Assembly: GCA_030549495.1 (NCBI GenBank) | Contig: JAUIRK010000106.1 | Location: forward strand, 1,073,001-1,137,000 | Length of the DNA stretch: 64,000 bases | DNA from: Nectonema munidae | Taxonomy: Eukaryota > Nematomorpha > Nectonematoida > Nectonematidae | Reading direction: 5' to 3' | In this document: positions 34,523 to 46,000 of the stretch, piece by piece | Layout: each line of letters opens with the position of its first letter | How positions within the stretch are numbered: the stretch's first letter is position 1 | Notes under the pieces: model-generated | Told to the model about the DNA's origin: nothing | The model's database searches: none | What the model saw: the letters and a program-made list of their open reading frames with translations, nothing else | Translations under genes and position numbers: made by a program

Positions 34523-36147
34523 CTCCTATTTTTTTGAAATTATTCTGAGAACAGACGATTCCATTTAATAGTGAAAATTGCTTTATTAGTTTATTTTGTT
34601 TCTTTTCTTATGTTAATTATGTAGCAAATTTTTCAATTTTGAGTAAAAGGTAAGGTGCAGCGGGTGTATTTTCATTGACAAGGCACTGATGTACCCCTTA
34701 TGTCAAACTATGAACAAATTCGTATCGATGAGGAATCGAATCTAGAGGCTTCTGTGTTATGTCCATCATCTCAACCAACCTGCCATGCCACCTATAGAGT
34801 ATGCTGTAAGGGATACATCAAATTAGTTTTCAAAAAACTTAAGTTATGCTCTAAAATTTTTTAGTTTTTGTTGAAGCTCTATAACTTTTTCTGATAGACT
34901 TTTTTTCCTTAAAAGTTATTATAAAAGGCAAATTATTGCAAAATGTTAACAGTTATTTTACTTTTTGCAGATTTTTGTAGCTTGTATCAATTTAGCTTTT
35001 AAACTATTTTTGAATGATGCCTATTAAAATGAAACAATGCCATCTTAATTTTTTGTTTTATTTTTGTTTGCACAATTAGAACTTCATCTTATACCCTTGC
35101 CCCTGAATCAATCACATTTTTTCATATAAACATTGCAGGGTGTCTAATAGACTCTTTGCCTTTAGACTACATTCACTCATATAAAACTACCCAACCTTCA
35201 GTTATTTGTTTTCTCTATGAATCAAATATCCTTTCATCAATTCCTGTAATGTGCCTGGTAGACTACTTCATTTTTCAAATGAAAAGCCTATTCCACCCCC
35301 TAACATTTTTGGATTTTTTAAACTAGTGTATATTCGATGGTTGTAGGTAAAAATGTCCCCAATTAAAAAGTAGAAAAAAATCCCCCCTAATTTTTGATTT
35401 TCAGGATTTTTTTAAATTATATAAATATTTTTATTTGGTACCGTTTTGAAAAGCTAAATTTCTAAAATTTCTTAATCTATAGGGTTTTTTCTTTATAAAG
35501 TTCTTGAAAACAATAGCAAAGGTACAAATTTGTGGGAATGTGTTCTTAAAAACAGTTAAAATACAAATTATATCTAGAAAGTGTTCTGATACACACAAAG
35601 TCCAAAAATATTTGCTGTTTTATAAAAAAAATTTTGTATTTAAAAAATTGTCGTATGCTGAGTTTTTTAGTTTACTTTAATTAAATTTTAAATGTTTTAG
35701 ATGAAAAGTTAACTTTTTTTTTTACAAAAAATCTTTATTTAACATATCTTTTTTAAAAATTTTAATTAATAATTTTTTGTGTTGGGGCATTTTTTCCTAA
35801 TTTTAAATTGGGGCATTTTTTTCGGGAGCATTTTTTCCTACTTTTTAATTGGGGCATTTTTTCCTACTTTTTAATTGGGGCCATTTTTTCTGCGCACTAT
35901 ATTCGATATGCAAATTTAATTAAAATATTTTCGCTGGAAGTATAATATTTAAATTCACCAATTTTGTAAAAAAAAATATAAAGTAGTTTTATAAATTTAG
36001 GACTTTAGGTATGCGCTGAATACACTCAATTTTAAAGGATTGCTTGAATATTTGGTCTCCCGTGGTGTTTCCAGACCACTAATTTTCAAAATTGCAAAAA
36101 AAAAAATTCGCCCCCCCCCCCAATAATTTTGAGGATGTGCGCCCCTG
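34523..36147. repeat. 1.6-kb dispersed repeat, copy B
   Basis: This is a near-identical direct copy of 13-1620, including the antisense tRNA-like block (about 34730-34800), the nested MITE and the GATGTGCGCCCCTG right end. Differences are scattered point changes and small indels, for example an extra repeat of GGGGCATTTTTTCC near the MITE end. Confidence 0.85.
35339..35898. mobile_element. non-autonomous DNA transposon (MITE), second copy
   Basis: It is flanked by ATATTCGAT at 35330-35338 and 35899-35907. Its position within the repeat and its target duplication are the same as for 807-1370. So the MITE was already inside the 1.6-kb repeat before the repeat was copied. Length is 560 bp. Confidence 0.75.
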
Positions 36148-36239
36148 GTATGATGTTACTGATGAGTTTGTTGCATTCAAATTTACGACATATAAGACAT
36201 TAATTAACAAGTTATCTCAGTGTTTACAGCAACGGAAAT

Positions 36240-36310
36240 CTTCTTTGACTACACCTTGTCCCCAAGTTGGGGGTCGGTGGCTAAGATCGGCCTCTCCATT
36301 TTTTCCTGTC
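36240..36310 (-). mobile_element. small LINE 3' fragment
   Basis: TACACCTTGTCCCCAAGTTG and the following GGTGGCTAAGATC match the 3' end of the LINE at 54712-55510 (there TACACCTTATCCCCAAGTTG). Only about 70 bp can be recognised. Confidence 0.5.
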
Positions 36311-37455
36311 CTGCTAACCATTTTGTTTTCAGGAATGGAAACCTTTAGCCTTTGCACTTAATAGCACTCCACCCACAAGTCAGTGGTAATTTGAAATCAG
36401 AGTTATTTTCTCCTAGAGCAACTGCTGTCCAAAGCTATCGGGCTTGTTCTACCCGGAGCATCTCATAGGTACTCTTTTTCTTGCAAGTTTTGCTAATGAA
36501 AATGAGAAAGTTAATTATAGACGTCTTCTTCGATTAAATAAGGTTGAGAAAATCCTTTCACGTTGGAATAAATAAAGTAATTTTGGTATGCATTTGAGGC
36601 ACGCAGTCCCTGAACGCTTCGCTATCACTGTCTTATAGTAGTATCCTAGCCACACAATTCAGCGTTATGTCTCACACTCCATATAATCTTGAAACTAGCG
36701 TATTACAGGGTTATTTCACTAAATGATAAAGATATTGTCATTTCTTTTATTATATTTAGTTTTTTCAGCTTTAGTAAATATTCGTTTTGGAAAATAGCAT
36801 TAATTTGCTAATTACAGTTATACCAATAAAGCAATCAGTAGTAGGGTGTGGAATTATTACAATCAAAAATATTAGAAAAAATTTTAATGAATAAATTAGC
36901 AAAAATGGGAAAAATATTTTTCTCATATGGTAAATCTAATACAAAGAAATTGAGGATTGGTTTTTCAATATGAAAAGATAAAACTTGTCTTTATATTTTG
37001 GTGTTAAATGTATATTTTTTTATTTATAGTAAAATAATATGCCAATTCTTAAAGTATATTTTCGATCTTTCAATATTATATAGAAAATAAGTATAATATA
37101 ATATTAATCGATAAATTAGTGATGATGATCGAATACAGGAAAACTTGCCATTTCCAACATTAGAATATACCTTGTATGCATAATGATCATTACTACCAGC
37201 AATATATGTTAGAAATGTGCTCCACTTATACGTTGATGATTAGTTGCCTGTAGCTCACGTCTAACAGCAACTAGGCTGTAGTTTAAAACTCACCCAGAGA
37301 ACCCTAAAATCTTCACATGCGGGTTCAATAGTTAAAACTGGTTTATTACAGGTTATTAGGTTAATGATCGTGATCGAATACGAGAGAACTTAAAATTTCG
37401 AATATAATTATAAAGTACTAACTTTGTTTTGTATACATAATTTTTAAGATTAAAA
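36311..37455. other. AT-rich stretch upstream of ERCC1
   Basis: No gene or repeat was recognised. The 5' region of ERCC1 should lie at its right edge, but no promoter motif stands out. Confidence 0.35.
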
Positions 37456-38076
37456 ATGTCCACACCCAAAGTAATCTGTGTGAATACACGACAAAAAGAT
37501 AATCCGTTACTGAAACACATCCGCAATGTTGCTATAGAGTATGACGTCATCGTTCCTGACTACGTGATATCGCAAAACGTGTGTGCACTGTATCTGAGTC
37601 TTCGCTACCACCAATTGAATCCTGATTACATTCACGATCGTTTAAAGCAACTCTCCAACATGTTTGCAATCAGAATTCTCCTACTTGTTGTTGACGTGAA
37701 AATGGCACAAACGAGTTTAAAGGAATTTTCTAAGATGTCATTGATAGCGAACTTTACGCTTATCGTCGCTTACAGTTTGGAGGAGGCGGCGCGCTATTTG
37801 GAAACGTACAAGATATATGAAAACAAGGCAGCTGATGACATTATGCCCAAGGAAAATGCTGTTGGCTTGGAGGAACAAGTTTGCGAGTTTTTAAGCAGTA
37901 TCAAGTGTGTTAATAAAACTAATGCTGCTACCTTGCTGGATCATTTCCAATCATTGCAAGCCATTGTTAACGCAGACGCAACAAGAGACTTCAGCTTGTG
38001 CCCAGGTTTTGGAAGTCATAAAGCAAAACTCCTGCATGATTTCTTTAACACTCCTTTTCTAAATTCAAATTCGTAA
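37456..38076 (+). CDS. ERCC1: DNA excision repair protein ERCC1
   Basis: ERCC1 pairs with XPF to form the structure-specific nuclease that cuts 5' of lesions in nucleotide excision repair and acts in crosslink repair. The 206-aa intronless frame covers the central nuclease-like domain (about 5-120), with QKDNPLLKHIRNV (13-25), VPDYVISQNVCALYLSLRYH (33-52) and AARYLETYKIYE (111-122). The tandem helix-hairpin-helix (about 140-200) has SIKCVNKTNAATLLDHF (148-164) and LCPGFGSHKAKLLHDFFNTP (181-200) and dimerises with XPF. As in all ERCC1 proteins, the central domain lacks a nuclease triad. Vertebrate ERCC1 has about 90 more residues at the N-terminus; here the protein starts almost at the core domain. 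An upstream exon cannot be excluded, but the ATG fits. The gene is more GC-rich than its flanks. Confidence 0.93.
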   Translation: MSTPKVICVNTRQKDNPLLKHIRNVAIEYDVIVPDYVISQNVCALYLSLRYHQLNPDYIHDRLKQLSNMFAIRILLLVVDVKMAQTSLKEFSKMSLIANFTLIVAYSLEEAARYLETYKIYENKAADDIMPKENAVGLEEQVCEFLSSIKCVNKTNAATLLDHFQSLQAIVNADATRDFSLCPGFGSHKAKLLHDFFNTPFLNSNS

Positions 38077-38516
38077 TTTTTTTCCAAAAACTTGATCTTG
38101 AAACCACTTAATACTAATATAAAGAAAACTAGAATATTATAATAATGGAATTTGGATTTTTGAAAGACACCATTAATGAAAGAGTTGACAAATATATTAA
38201 ACATCATAATTTGAACTTAAATGTTTTTAATTAAAATCAATTTTGTTAGTGAATTATGGGATATCATTATCTTATCGCTGTCATTTAAATTGGATTAATA
38301 TTTTCTCCAAGTGTTCCATAATAAATAGCAGTTAGATTCCATCTATTATCTGTGCTAACAAATATATAAGTGATATTAGTAGACCTCTTTAGTCAGATTT
38401 GGTTAGCATATAAATTATACAACGATTAAGAAAATCAATAAGCATTTAGGACTTAAGATGAGAGTACTATGCAAAATATTTGGGTGCGTGTTCAAAAAAA
38501 AATATAAAATTCACTT
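38077..38516. other. AT-rich spacer after ERCC1
   Basis: No clear AATAAA lies close to the ERCC1 stop. Nothing else is recognisable before the LINE fragment. Confidence 0.35.
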
Positions 38517-39240
38517 AATCAACAGTGTGATAACATGGATTCAACAACAAGAAACCACCGAAACGCACCATAGCCATAGAACTCGATTTGTCCAAGGCTT
38601 TTGACACTGTCCAACTACACACACTGATACATATATTACACAATACAAACACAATCATCAAATATATAGCAAACTACCTAAAAGGAAGAAAACAGTACAC
38701 ACTATACAGCACTTCAAAATCTAGACAAAATAACATGAAATCATTAGCACCACAAGGAGGAGTCTTATTAACTTATACTTATCCGACATTGCAAATCCAC
38801 CGTCACAGGTTACACTAGTATCTTACCCAGATGATATCACTATACTTAGACCATACCAGAAGACACATATTGCCGAATAAAATATACAACCATGCTTACT
38901 AATAATACACAAATGATTTAACGAAAACTAACTTAAACTCAACCTTACGAAACTACCGATACACTTTTCACACCAGACTCATTAGAATACAATACTACAC
39001 TTAATTAAGCTACACTTCGACAATTAACTTTTCACCTGAAACTAACCTTCAACAAAAACATAACATATACAACACAACACAGAAGGCACAAAAAAACCAT
39101 AAACATTTTAAAAGCCCTAACATCAATACACTGGGGTAAAAATAAAGAAACCCTACTAACTACATAGAAAACAATTATGCTTTCAAAACCAAAATAATAG
39201 AAAAACAAACAATTCACCATAACCAATTAAACACTAAATT
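38517..39240 (+). mobile_element. reverse transcriptase fragment of a CR1/Jockey-like LINE
   Basis: The plus strand decodes to ELDLSKAFDTVQLHTLIHIL (from about 38580), NYLKGRKQYTLYST, APQGGVL (about 38748) and, after a frame change, VSYPDDITIL (about 38817), which is the YADD motif with a Pro substitution. Later pieces LTFNKHITYT and KALTSIHWG (about 39030-39140) are the thumb region, with many stops. It lacks both ends and its sequence is AC-rich, unlike the other LINEs here. Confidence 0.7.
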
Positions 39241-39869
39241 TGTGCACAACTTCAGGCGTCTACAGATGCAGGGGGACAAAGGCTTAATTTTGGTTAGAAT
39301 TTGCGATTTTTATCATAAATTTCACTTTTAAAACATTAATTGAGTTGTCTTCTGAACAATTTAAGTTATTATAAATTCTACACACCTTAAAACATTTAAA
39401 TAAATTCTAGAGATACAAGCTGCTATGTTTTTTTTATTTAAAATGCAATTAGAAACTTTAAATGAGCTTTAATATTTTCACATTTAGTTAAAAAAATTTC
39501 CTACAAGTTTTTGCACATTTATTATATTGAGCTAGGCATTTCAACTTGAAAGTTTTTAGGTTAGCTAATAGTTAAAAAGTTAATTATTCAGTTAGATATT
39601 AAAAATTATATATACATATAATATTAACAATTTTATATAAAAATTAAATATTCCATCTTTTTTTTTTCAAAAATGTTAATTTGACCTGAAGAATGATTCA
39701 TGTCGTTAAAATTTTCCTAAACATCTGTTAAACCCAGGAATACCAGGTTGGCTCCCCTTACTTTTAGTTTCGTATGGGCATAATTTGATAAAAATGAATT
39801 ATTAAAGACTTGGTTTATCTTTCTATTTTAAAAGTAAGGGGAGAAAGATATATTTAAAAGGAATAAATA
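39241..39869. other. AT-rich stretch without a recognised feature
   Basis: No gene, paired repeat or tandem unit was recognised here. Confidence 0.35.
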
Positions 39870-40480
39870 TTTTTTGATTTGAACATTTTTCGATTCTTTG
39901 ATTATTCGACAAATATAATATTTAAAATCGTGCAAATTGCAAAGTATAGGTAAAAACTTTTGTAACATCGTATGAGGTAGCAAAATATGAACAGAAAGTT
40001 TGATATTTTTGGATTTTGAATATTTTTCGATTATTTGATTACAGAATTTTAATATGATTATTTGACAAATATAATATTTAAAATCGTTCAAATTGCAAAG
40101 TATAGGTAATAACTTTTGTAACATCGTATGAGGTAGCAAAATATAAGCAGAAAGTTAGATATTTTTTGATTTTTTAAAGAATATTTTTCGATTCTTTGAT
40201 TACAGAATTTTATTTTGATTATTTGATAAAATATATTATTTAATATCGTGAAAAAATTGCAAAAATATAGGTAATAACTTATCTAACATCCTCTCCCCGA
40301 ATGAAGTATATCAATTCTTACATCTAGCAAAATATGAACTGATAGGTTGGAGATGAATTATCGCGGTATACACAGGTATAATGTATATAGGTAATAACTT
40401 ATGTAGCATCGTCTCCCCGAATCAGGTATATCAAATCTTACATCTAGCAGAATGTGAACAGAAAGTTAAACATTGTCTTC
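39870..40480. repeat. tandem array C, unit about 120-165 bp, about four copies
   Basis: The phrase GTAACATCGTATGAGGTAGC occurs at about 39962 and 40118. Diverged versions with CATCCTCTCCCCGAAT and CATCGTCTCCCCGAAT follow at about 40286 and 40407. The two older units contain CGATTCTTTGATTA blocks that the younger two lack, so the array is composite. Confidence 0.7.
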
Positions 40481-40499
40481 CTAGTCATTTGTACATGGA

Positions 40500-40690
40500 A
40501 TAGAAACCATCGTAGTATACAGGTTGAAGGTGAATCATCGTAGTATACAGGTTGGAGATAAATCATCGTAGTATACAGGTTGGAGATGAATCATTGTAGT
40601 ATATAGTTTAGAGATGAATCATCTTAGAATACAGGTTGGAGATGAATCATCGTAATATACGGGTTGGAGATAACACGCAAGTTGTCTACC
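40500..40690. repeat. 28-bp minisatellite
   Basis: About six imperfect copies of a 28-bp unit are built on GAATCATCGTAGTATACAGG followed by TTGGAGAT. It adjoins array C, and GGTTGGAGATGAATTATCGC in array C (about 40345) may be its source. Confidence 0.75.
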
Positions 40691-40959
40691 CGCGTTCAAC
40701 CGTACAGGTTATGAGAATATATAAAAATACATATCATCTATTATTTTTATCTAAAGTTTAATGAATATGTAGCGGATTTTTTGAAAGTCTAGATTAATGT
40801 TAAGGGAATTAATTAAATTTATTGTTCGAAATAGTGATTTAAAGTGAGAATGGAAGTTTAGTCCTGGAAGGTGTAACAAATATTTTGAGCTGGTAGCATA
40901 CGAATGATGAAATTCATTTGTAATAAAGAGATCCGAAAAATCGGCATAGTGAGTTTTTC

Positions 40960-41345
40960 AATAATAAAAAAAATACAATGCATCAGGTCATTATGATCAT
41001 AGTGCAGTGTTTGAAGAAAAAATTAATGCAACTTTAAGAGTTTTTATTTAATTTATCCAGAAGTGAAGTGTTGGGCGAGCCCCAGATAACGTTAGCTTAT
41101 CTCATAATGGGAAATATATATGCATAATACCGGATTTTTTTATATTCTAAAGTGAGGTGTTTTTTAAATTTAAAAAAGTTACCAGAAAGACAAGAGACTT
41201 TAGTAGTCACTGATTTTATATGTAATGACCATGAAAGATTGTTCACAAAATTTACTCCTAAATAACTTATGCAGTTAACGCGTTTTAGTTCAGCATCTCT
41301 AATTTTTAAAGTAACGTTATTTAATTGACGTTTTTTGTAGACTAT
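40960..41345 (-). mobile_element. old LINE, 3' part (reverse transcriptase thumb)
   Basis: Minus-strand reading from 41345 downward gives IVYKKRQLNNVTLKIRDAEL, then VNCISYLGVNFVNNLSWSLH, and near its end NVIWGSPNTSLLDKLNKN. These are the SYLGV and WG motifs that follow the RT palm. It continues directly from the part at 43862-46000; the two halves are separated by the hAT MITE at 41354-43853. Several stops are present. Confidence 0.75.
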
Positions 41346-41434
41346 ATAATATGCAGTAGTGGGATTCAGCCGGTTTGCACCGCTTCGTTAGAACCGTCTC
41401 ACGGAATTTTGTGAGTTCGGCGAACAGTAAAATA

Positions 41435-43692
41435 TTTATCTATCTATATAGTAGGTAGGTATGGAGATTTCTAAGCACTTTCCAGCTGGAGCTGATATGC
41501 TTGCAAGTCTGCTGGAATTTGGTCTTCAAAGTGTAAGTTTAGTTTTGTGGGTCTTTCTGAAATAGAAAAAGAAAATTTGGAAGATTTTTATGGGTGTAGA
41601 CATTAGATTGTTTTGTGGAATGCATGGATTAGTGGTGATAGTGGCTTATTGTTATTAGATATTTGAGGGAGGAATGAGTGTTTGGGTTGCAGAGAGTATA
41701 GGTTCGATTGTGGTTATGAGAAGGGAGAGATGTTTGATGAGTAGTGGATGTTGTAGAAGATCATGTAAAGAGGATGGAATATCTTTAAAAAAGAAGCGAC
41801 TTTTATCAAGGAGTTGGTGTCGGTGAGAATCAAAAATTGGACAATAAAGGAGGATATGTGTAGGTGTTTCAATGTACGAACAGCTGTAACGACAGAAAGG
41901 GTTTGAGTGAAGTTTGAATTTGAAGAAGTATGCATTACAAGGGCAATGGGATGAGAGCCAGCGAATGATGTTCCGAGGGAGTGAGTGAAAGTGTTTCTTT
42001 AAAATGAGTTGTGATAATGGCATAGATGTCAGAGGTGATGTGATGGTTGAGTCGATAGATTGTTGCCACTGCAGTAGTGTAGAGTTGGTTATAGTATTTG
42101 TAAAAGTGGAGATGGGTAGAGAAAATAGGGGTAGGATCTGAGAATCGGAGATATTTGATTTTGCGATATAGTCAACGAGGTAATTTTCAAAACAGCTGGA
42201 ATGAGCTGGGCACCAGACGATTTTTACTGCAAAGTGATTGGATAGGTGAATAAGTTTGCGTGCTAAACTATAAGTTGAGTGTGAGATTTTATTTTCGAGT
42301 TTTAGGTTTTTTATTAAATTTTGCGAGTCTGTGAAAAAAGTTATGTATTTGAAGGAGGTAGAAAAGGAAGTTAGGTTATTAAGGAGTATGTTGCAGGATA
42401 GTAGTACTGCGTGAATTTCAGTTTCGTGTGCAGTGATTTCTGGATCTAGGTTTGTGTGTTGGATAAGAAAAGGGTTTTTTGTGTTTTGTAGGAAGAAAGC
42501 GCATGCAGCTGAAGAGCGGTGTTGTGATTTAGAACCGTCAGTGAAAATTGAAAGTGAACAGGTATTGTTTGTTGTGCGTTGGTGAGCTATAGAGTTTAGG
42601 GCAAGATATCTGTGGTGACAGATGTTTGTGATGTAAGGAGGAGACGAAGAAGGGTGGATGAGCTCGATTGGGTGGTTTAATGGTAGTACTTGATAAGATG
42701 TTTTGTTAGGAGCAAACTGAATTAATAAGGAATTGTAATACTGCAGGGATTGGGATGTTTGAGTTGTGTATAGGCTGGTGAAAGGATGTGGTGGGGGTGT
42801 AGAGCAGAAAGTTATAAGGTAATTTTTAAGAAGCGTTTTCTTTAGATTGAGGTGTAGCGGTAGCGTGTTAGTGAATAATTCAAGTTTTGTAGTTGGTGTA
42901 GTGTGATAGGCATTGGTGATAGAAAGAAGACACAGGCGATGAATTTTGCTGAGATGAGTGATGGATGACTGGTGTCTCAACTCTGAGCCCCATGAGAGAA
43001 CTCCATATTTGAGGACAGGGAAAATTAGACTTTTATGAATGAATTTTGTGATTTTTGGGGAAAGTCCCCATTTGTAAGAAATTCCGTTTTTAAGAGAGAA
43101 AAGGGTTTTGATTAGTTTTTGTGAGATGCTTTTGAAATGAGTTGAGAATTTTAGATTGGGTTGAAAGGTGAGTCCGAGATATTTTACTTGGTTTTGAGGA
43201 TCTAATTTGTCTGTTGTGTTCAGTTGTAAGGGTAAAGGTTTGATTCTTTTGCGTGTAAAGTGGATTAAGTGGGATTTATTAGGGTTAAAGGAAATTTTGA
43301 ATTGTTGGGCTTTGAATTGAATTTGTTTTAGTAAAGAAGCAGATTGTTTAAGATTTTCGTTTTGCTCAGAACTAGAAAAGGAGAAAAGAAGATCATCGGA
43401 GAATCCCTGAGAAAAGTCAGACTTGTTGTTGATAAAGGCAAGAAGTGGATTGATGAGTATTAACCAAAGTAGGTCAGATAAGTTGCCTCCTTGAGGAGTA
43501 GAGAGAGAGAGCTCGCGAATATATGAGTTGTTGTTTTCAGTTAGAATTAGAATGCGATGGTTGAGGTAATTGTGTATGAATTTTATCATGTATGTGGGGT
43601 AGGTGTTATCTATGAGATTATTAATAATAGCTGGGTTCCAGGCAGTGTTAAAAGCATTTTCAATATCTAGGAATCTATATAGTACAGACCTT
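41435..43692 (-). mobile_element. RNase H-bearing LINE (I/LOA/R1-like), 5'-truncated, with 11-bp target duplication
   Basis: The direct repeat acagtaaaata at 41424-41434 and 43693-43703 flanks the element exactly. On the minus strand it runs from within the reverse transcriptase (motif A) to a 3' tail with TACC and ATAG repeats. The 5' truncation is typical of target-primed insertion. It contains one long open frame and looks recent. Confidence 0.85.
41655..43692 (-). CDS. LINE reverse transcriptase / RNase H (C-terminal part)
   Basis: The frame is open over about 680 codons without its original start; residues are counted from an open-frame start at 43712. The RT has motif A FLDIENAFNTAW (14-25), STPQGGNLSD (71-80), the catalytic FSDD (104-107) and VKYLGLTFQPNLKFSTHFK (176-194). 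An RNase H domain follows with FTDGS (D392), HETEIHAVLLS (E432), FTDSQN (D462) and NYLVDYIA (D514). A C-terminal Cys/His motif CRYSCSYIETPTHILLYC closes it. RT plus RNase H in this order indicates an I, LOA or R1-type element. The N-terminal endonuclease and RT fingers are lost by 5' truncation, so it is dead on arrival though barely mutated. Motif A has Asn where Asp is usual (AFN for AFD). Confidence 0.85.
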
Positions 43693-43861
43693 ACAGTAAA
43701 ATAAGCACCCACAACATGATCATAATGATGCTTGTTTAACCATTATTTTAAAATTTTATTGGGAAATAATCAAAATTGATTAGTTTATTTGCTGACAAAG
43801 TTGACTTTTTTTCTAACAGAACCGGCAGACAAAAAATTTGAATCTCACTACTGTATATATG

Positions 43862-46000
43862 TATATTTTCCTGAATTTAGACTCATCATATTATGACAAG
43901 ACCAGGTATATATATTACATAACAACTAATTCACTTCGCTAATGGAAATAGAGAATGAGAGTTTAAATGTTGAAGTAACATTATCTGTATACACGATGGG
44001 AGAGCAAAAATAAGGCAGATGATTTACAAGGTCATTAATGTCAGAATAAATAGAAGAAGGCACAAAATTAAGCCCTGAGGGACACCGCACCTATTATAAT
44101 ACTTTTATGATTGCACAACTTTAAAGGAAACAAACGAGGGATTTTAACTAAAGCCCATTTTGTAAAGCTTATAAAGAAGTAAAGAGTGTGAAACACTTCC
44201 AAAGGCATTGGAAAAATCAAGAAAGGTACATAATGAAGGCAAGGTATGATCCACCGATAAATCCTTCAAGAAACTTAAAAAAGCTAATTCTGTAGATTTA
44301 TTAGAAGTAAAAGCAAATTGGTGCTGAGATAATAAGGAGGAATACTCAACAAACTATAGCATTTTAGTTAAGATGATTTTCTCAAAAATCTTTGAAAATG
44401 ATGATAGAATAGATATTGGCCTAAAGTGATCTATAGTAGTATTTCTTTTATTTGACTTGAGAATTGGAACAACTCTACTTATCTTTAACTCATTTGGAAA
44501 AGTACCCGTTAACAAAAAGGAGTTGAAAAGAAAGGCAAGAACATTAGCTAATATGGAAAGTGTAAAATTTAGTACATGAAGGTTAATCTCGCCATATCCA
44601 CAGCTTTTTTTGTTTCTAAGTGATGTTGCTGCCAGAATTACATCTTCAGAAGTAATCGGTAGAAAGACGAAAGATTTTTCATTGAATTTTAATGAATTGT
44701 CAATAAAATCTAAATTACTTTGAGTGGGATTAGAAGCAGTGCTTTGAAAGGCTTTGGCAAAGTCACTACAACTAAAAGGAGTGTTTTTTTTAGATTCAGT
44801 CTGCTTCAAAATATTATTTATATTTCTCCAAATATTTTTATTGTTGCTATTAACAAGTTGATATTGTAGGAAATTAGATTTTGCTAACTGAATTTTTGAT
44901 TTATAGTACTTTAAGAAATTTTTGTATTTAGTTAAAGTGTAAGCATTGTTAAATATTTTATTTGCTCTGTACATATTTTCTTTCAGAAGTTTCAATTTTT
45001 TAGGTGCATCATTGAATGAAGGTTTATGAAAAGAACTTGTAGTTTTATTTACTAAAGGAAAGATCTATTGAATGCATCATTAAAAGAAGCAAAAAAAATA
45101 TCAAAGCATCGTTTCGCATTGCGTGGTAGAAAAACATTTTGAAAGTTTGTGTTGCCAGCAGTTTGATGAATTTCATTTTATTTGAATTAGAAAAACAACG
45201 CTTATAGAGATATTTATCAGAAAAATTATTATTTACTTAAAGAAATTTTTCAAAAATAAACAACACAAGAAGTGATAAGAAATTTTACAATCGATATTAA
45301 TAGTTTCAAATTCTGTTTCAAAATTAACAAATATATTATCAAACAATGTTCCACTATGACCTGTTGGTTTAGTAATAGTTGGTAGAAGCCATACTGCCAA
45401 AGTAGAGAAATGAAGTAAGAGCAAAAGGATTCGTTTCGATTGAAAAGAGATTAGAGGTCTCCACAGATTATATCATTTTTCTGATGTTTTTAATGTGAAT
45501 AAACTCTCTAGATATGATAAGAAGTTGTAACTATTTGAAGAAGGAGGCTTATAAACAACCGTTATATTTAATTTCTTTTTTGAGATAATGAATGAAAAGT
45601 TTGCCATATCACATAATATTATAGCTTATTGTTTGGGCTTTAAAATCTAACAATGTGAAAGAATTTCTATAGTATAGACCTAATGCACCCGATCTTTTTG
45701 ACCTAGAAAAGTGACGAAAAGTTTAGCCATGAATGTAAAATTTTGATAGATCATCACATTGCCATACTTCTGTTAAAATTAGAACATCAAAAGATAAAGA
45801 GGTTGAATGTAACAAAAATTAATGATGAAAGAACATTATCTGAAGAGTTTGGAAAAAAAACTTTACATCAGAATTAGATGAAGTCTCATTTATGTATTCA
45901 TATTTAGAGTCCGAAATTAGTTCAGTTGATTTTACATAATTGCCTTCAAAATTTATATTAAACAGTTAATTGCTGATTAGATTATCGCAAATTTGTGAAT
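43862..46000 (-). mobile_element. old LINE, 5' and middle part (endonuclease and reverse transcriptase)
   Basis: Minus-strand reading gives an endonuclease N-terminus FEVLILTEVWQCDDLSKFYI (about 45800) and its C-terminus TITKPTGHSGTLFDNIFVNF (about 45350). Then comes a 213-codon frame (44354-44995) with AATSLRNKKSCGYGEINLHV and FRPISILSSFSKIFEKI. Next come SNKSTELAFLSFLKDLSV (about 44300), CGVPQG (about 44090) and, in a broken frame, the post-palm segment near 43870-43930. The order is that of a Jockey/CR1-type LINE without RNase H. It carries many stops and frame changes. Its 3' part is at 40960-41345. Confidence 0.75.

Larger units (their letters stand above)
41354..43853. mobile_element. 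hAT-like MITE split by a LINE
   Basis: The left end CAGTAGTGGGATTCAGCCGG (41354) and the inverted right end CAGTAGTGAGATTC (ending 43853) belong to the common CAGTGGTGGGATTC hAT type. Both ends also carry AACCGG-containing blocks. Flanking 8-mers ataatatg and tatatatg share six bases. The LINE at 41435-43692 sits inside; without it the MITE is about 0.23 kb. The MITE itself interrupts an older LINE. Confidence 0.75.

Noticed and set aside
37356-37550. Minus-strand frame overlapping the ERCC1 start
   Set aside because: No domain or codon pattern; it is a shadow of ERCC1 and its AT-rich leader.
40500-40690. Regular 28-bp direct repeats that could suggest a CRISPR array
   Set aside because: The units abut each other without unique spacers, and the context is an animal genome; this is a minisatellite.
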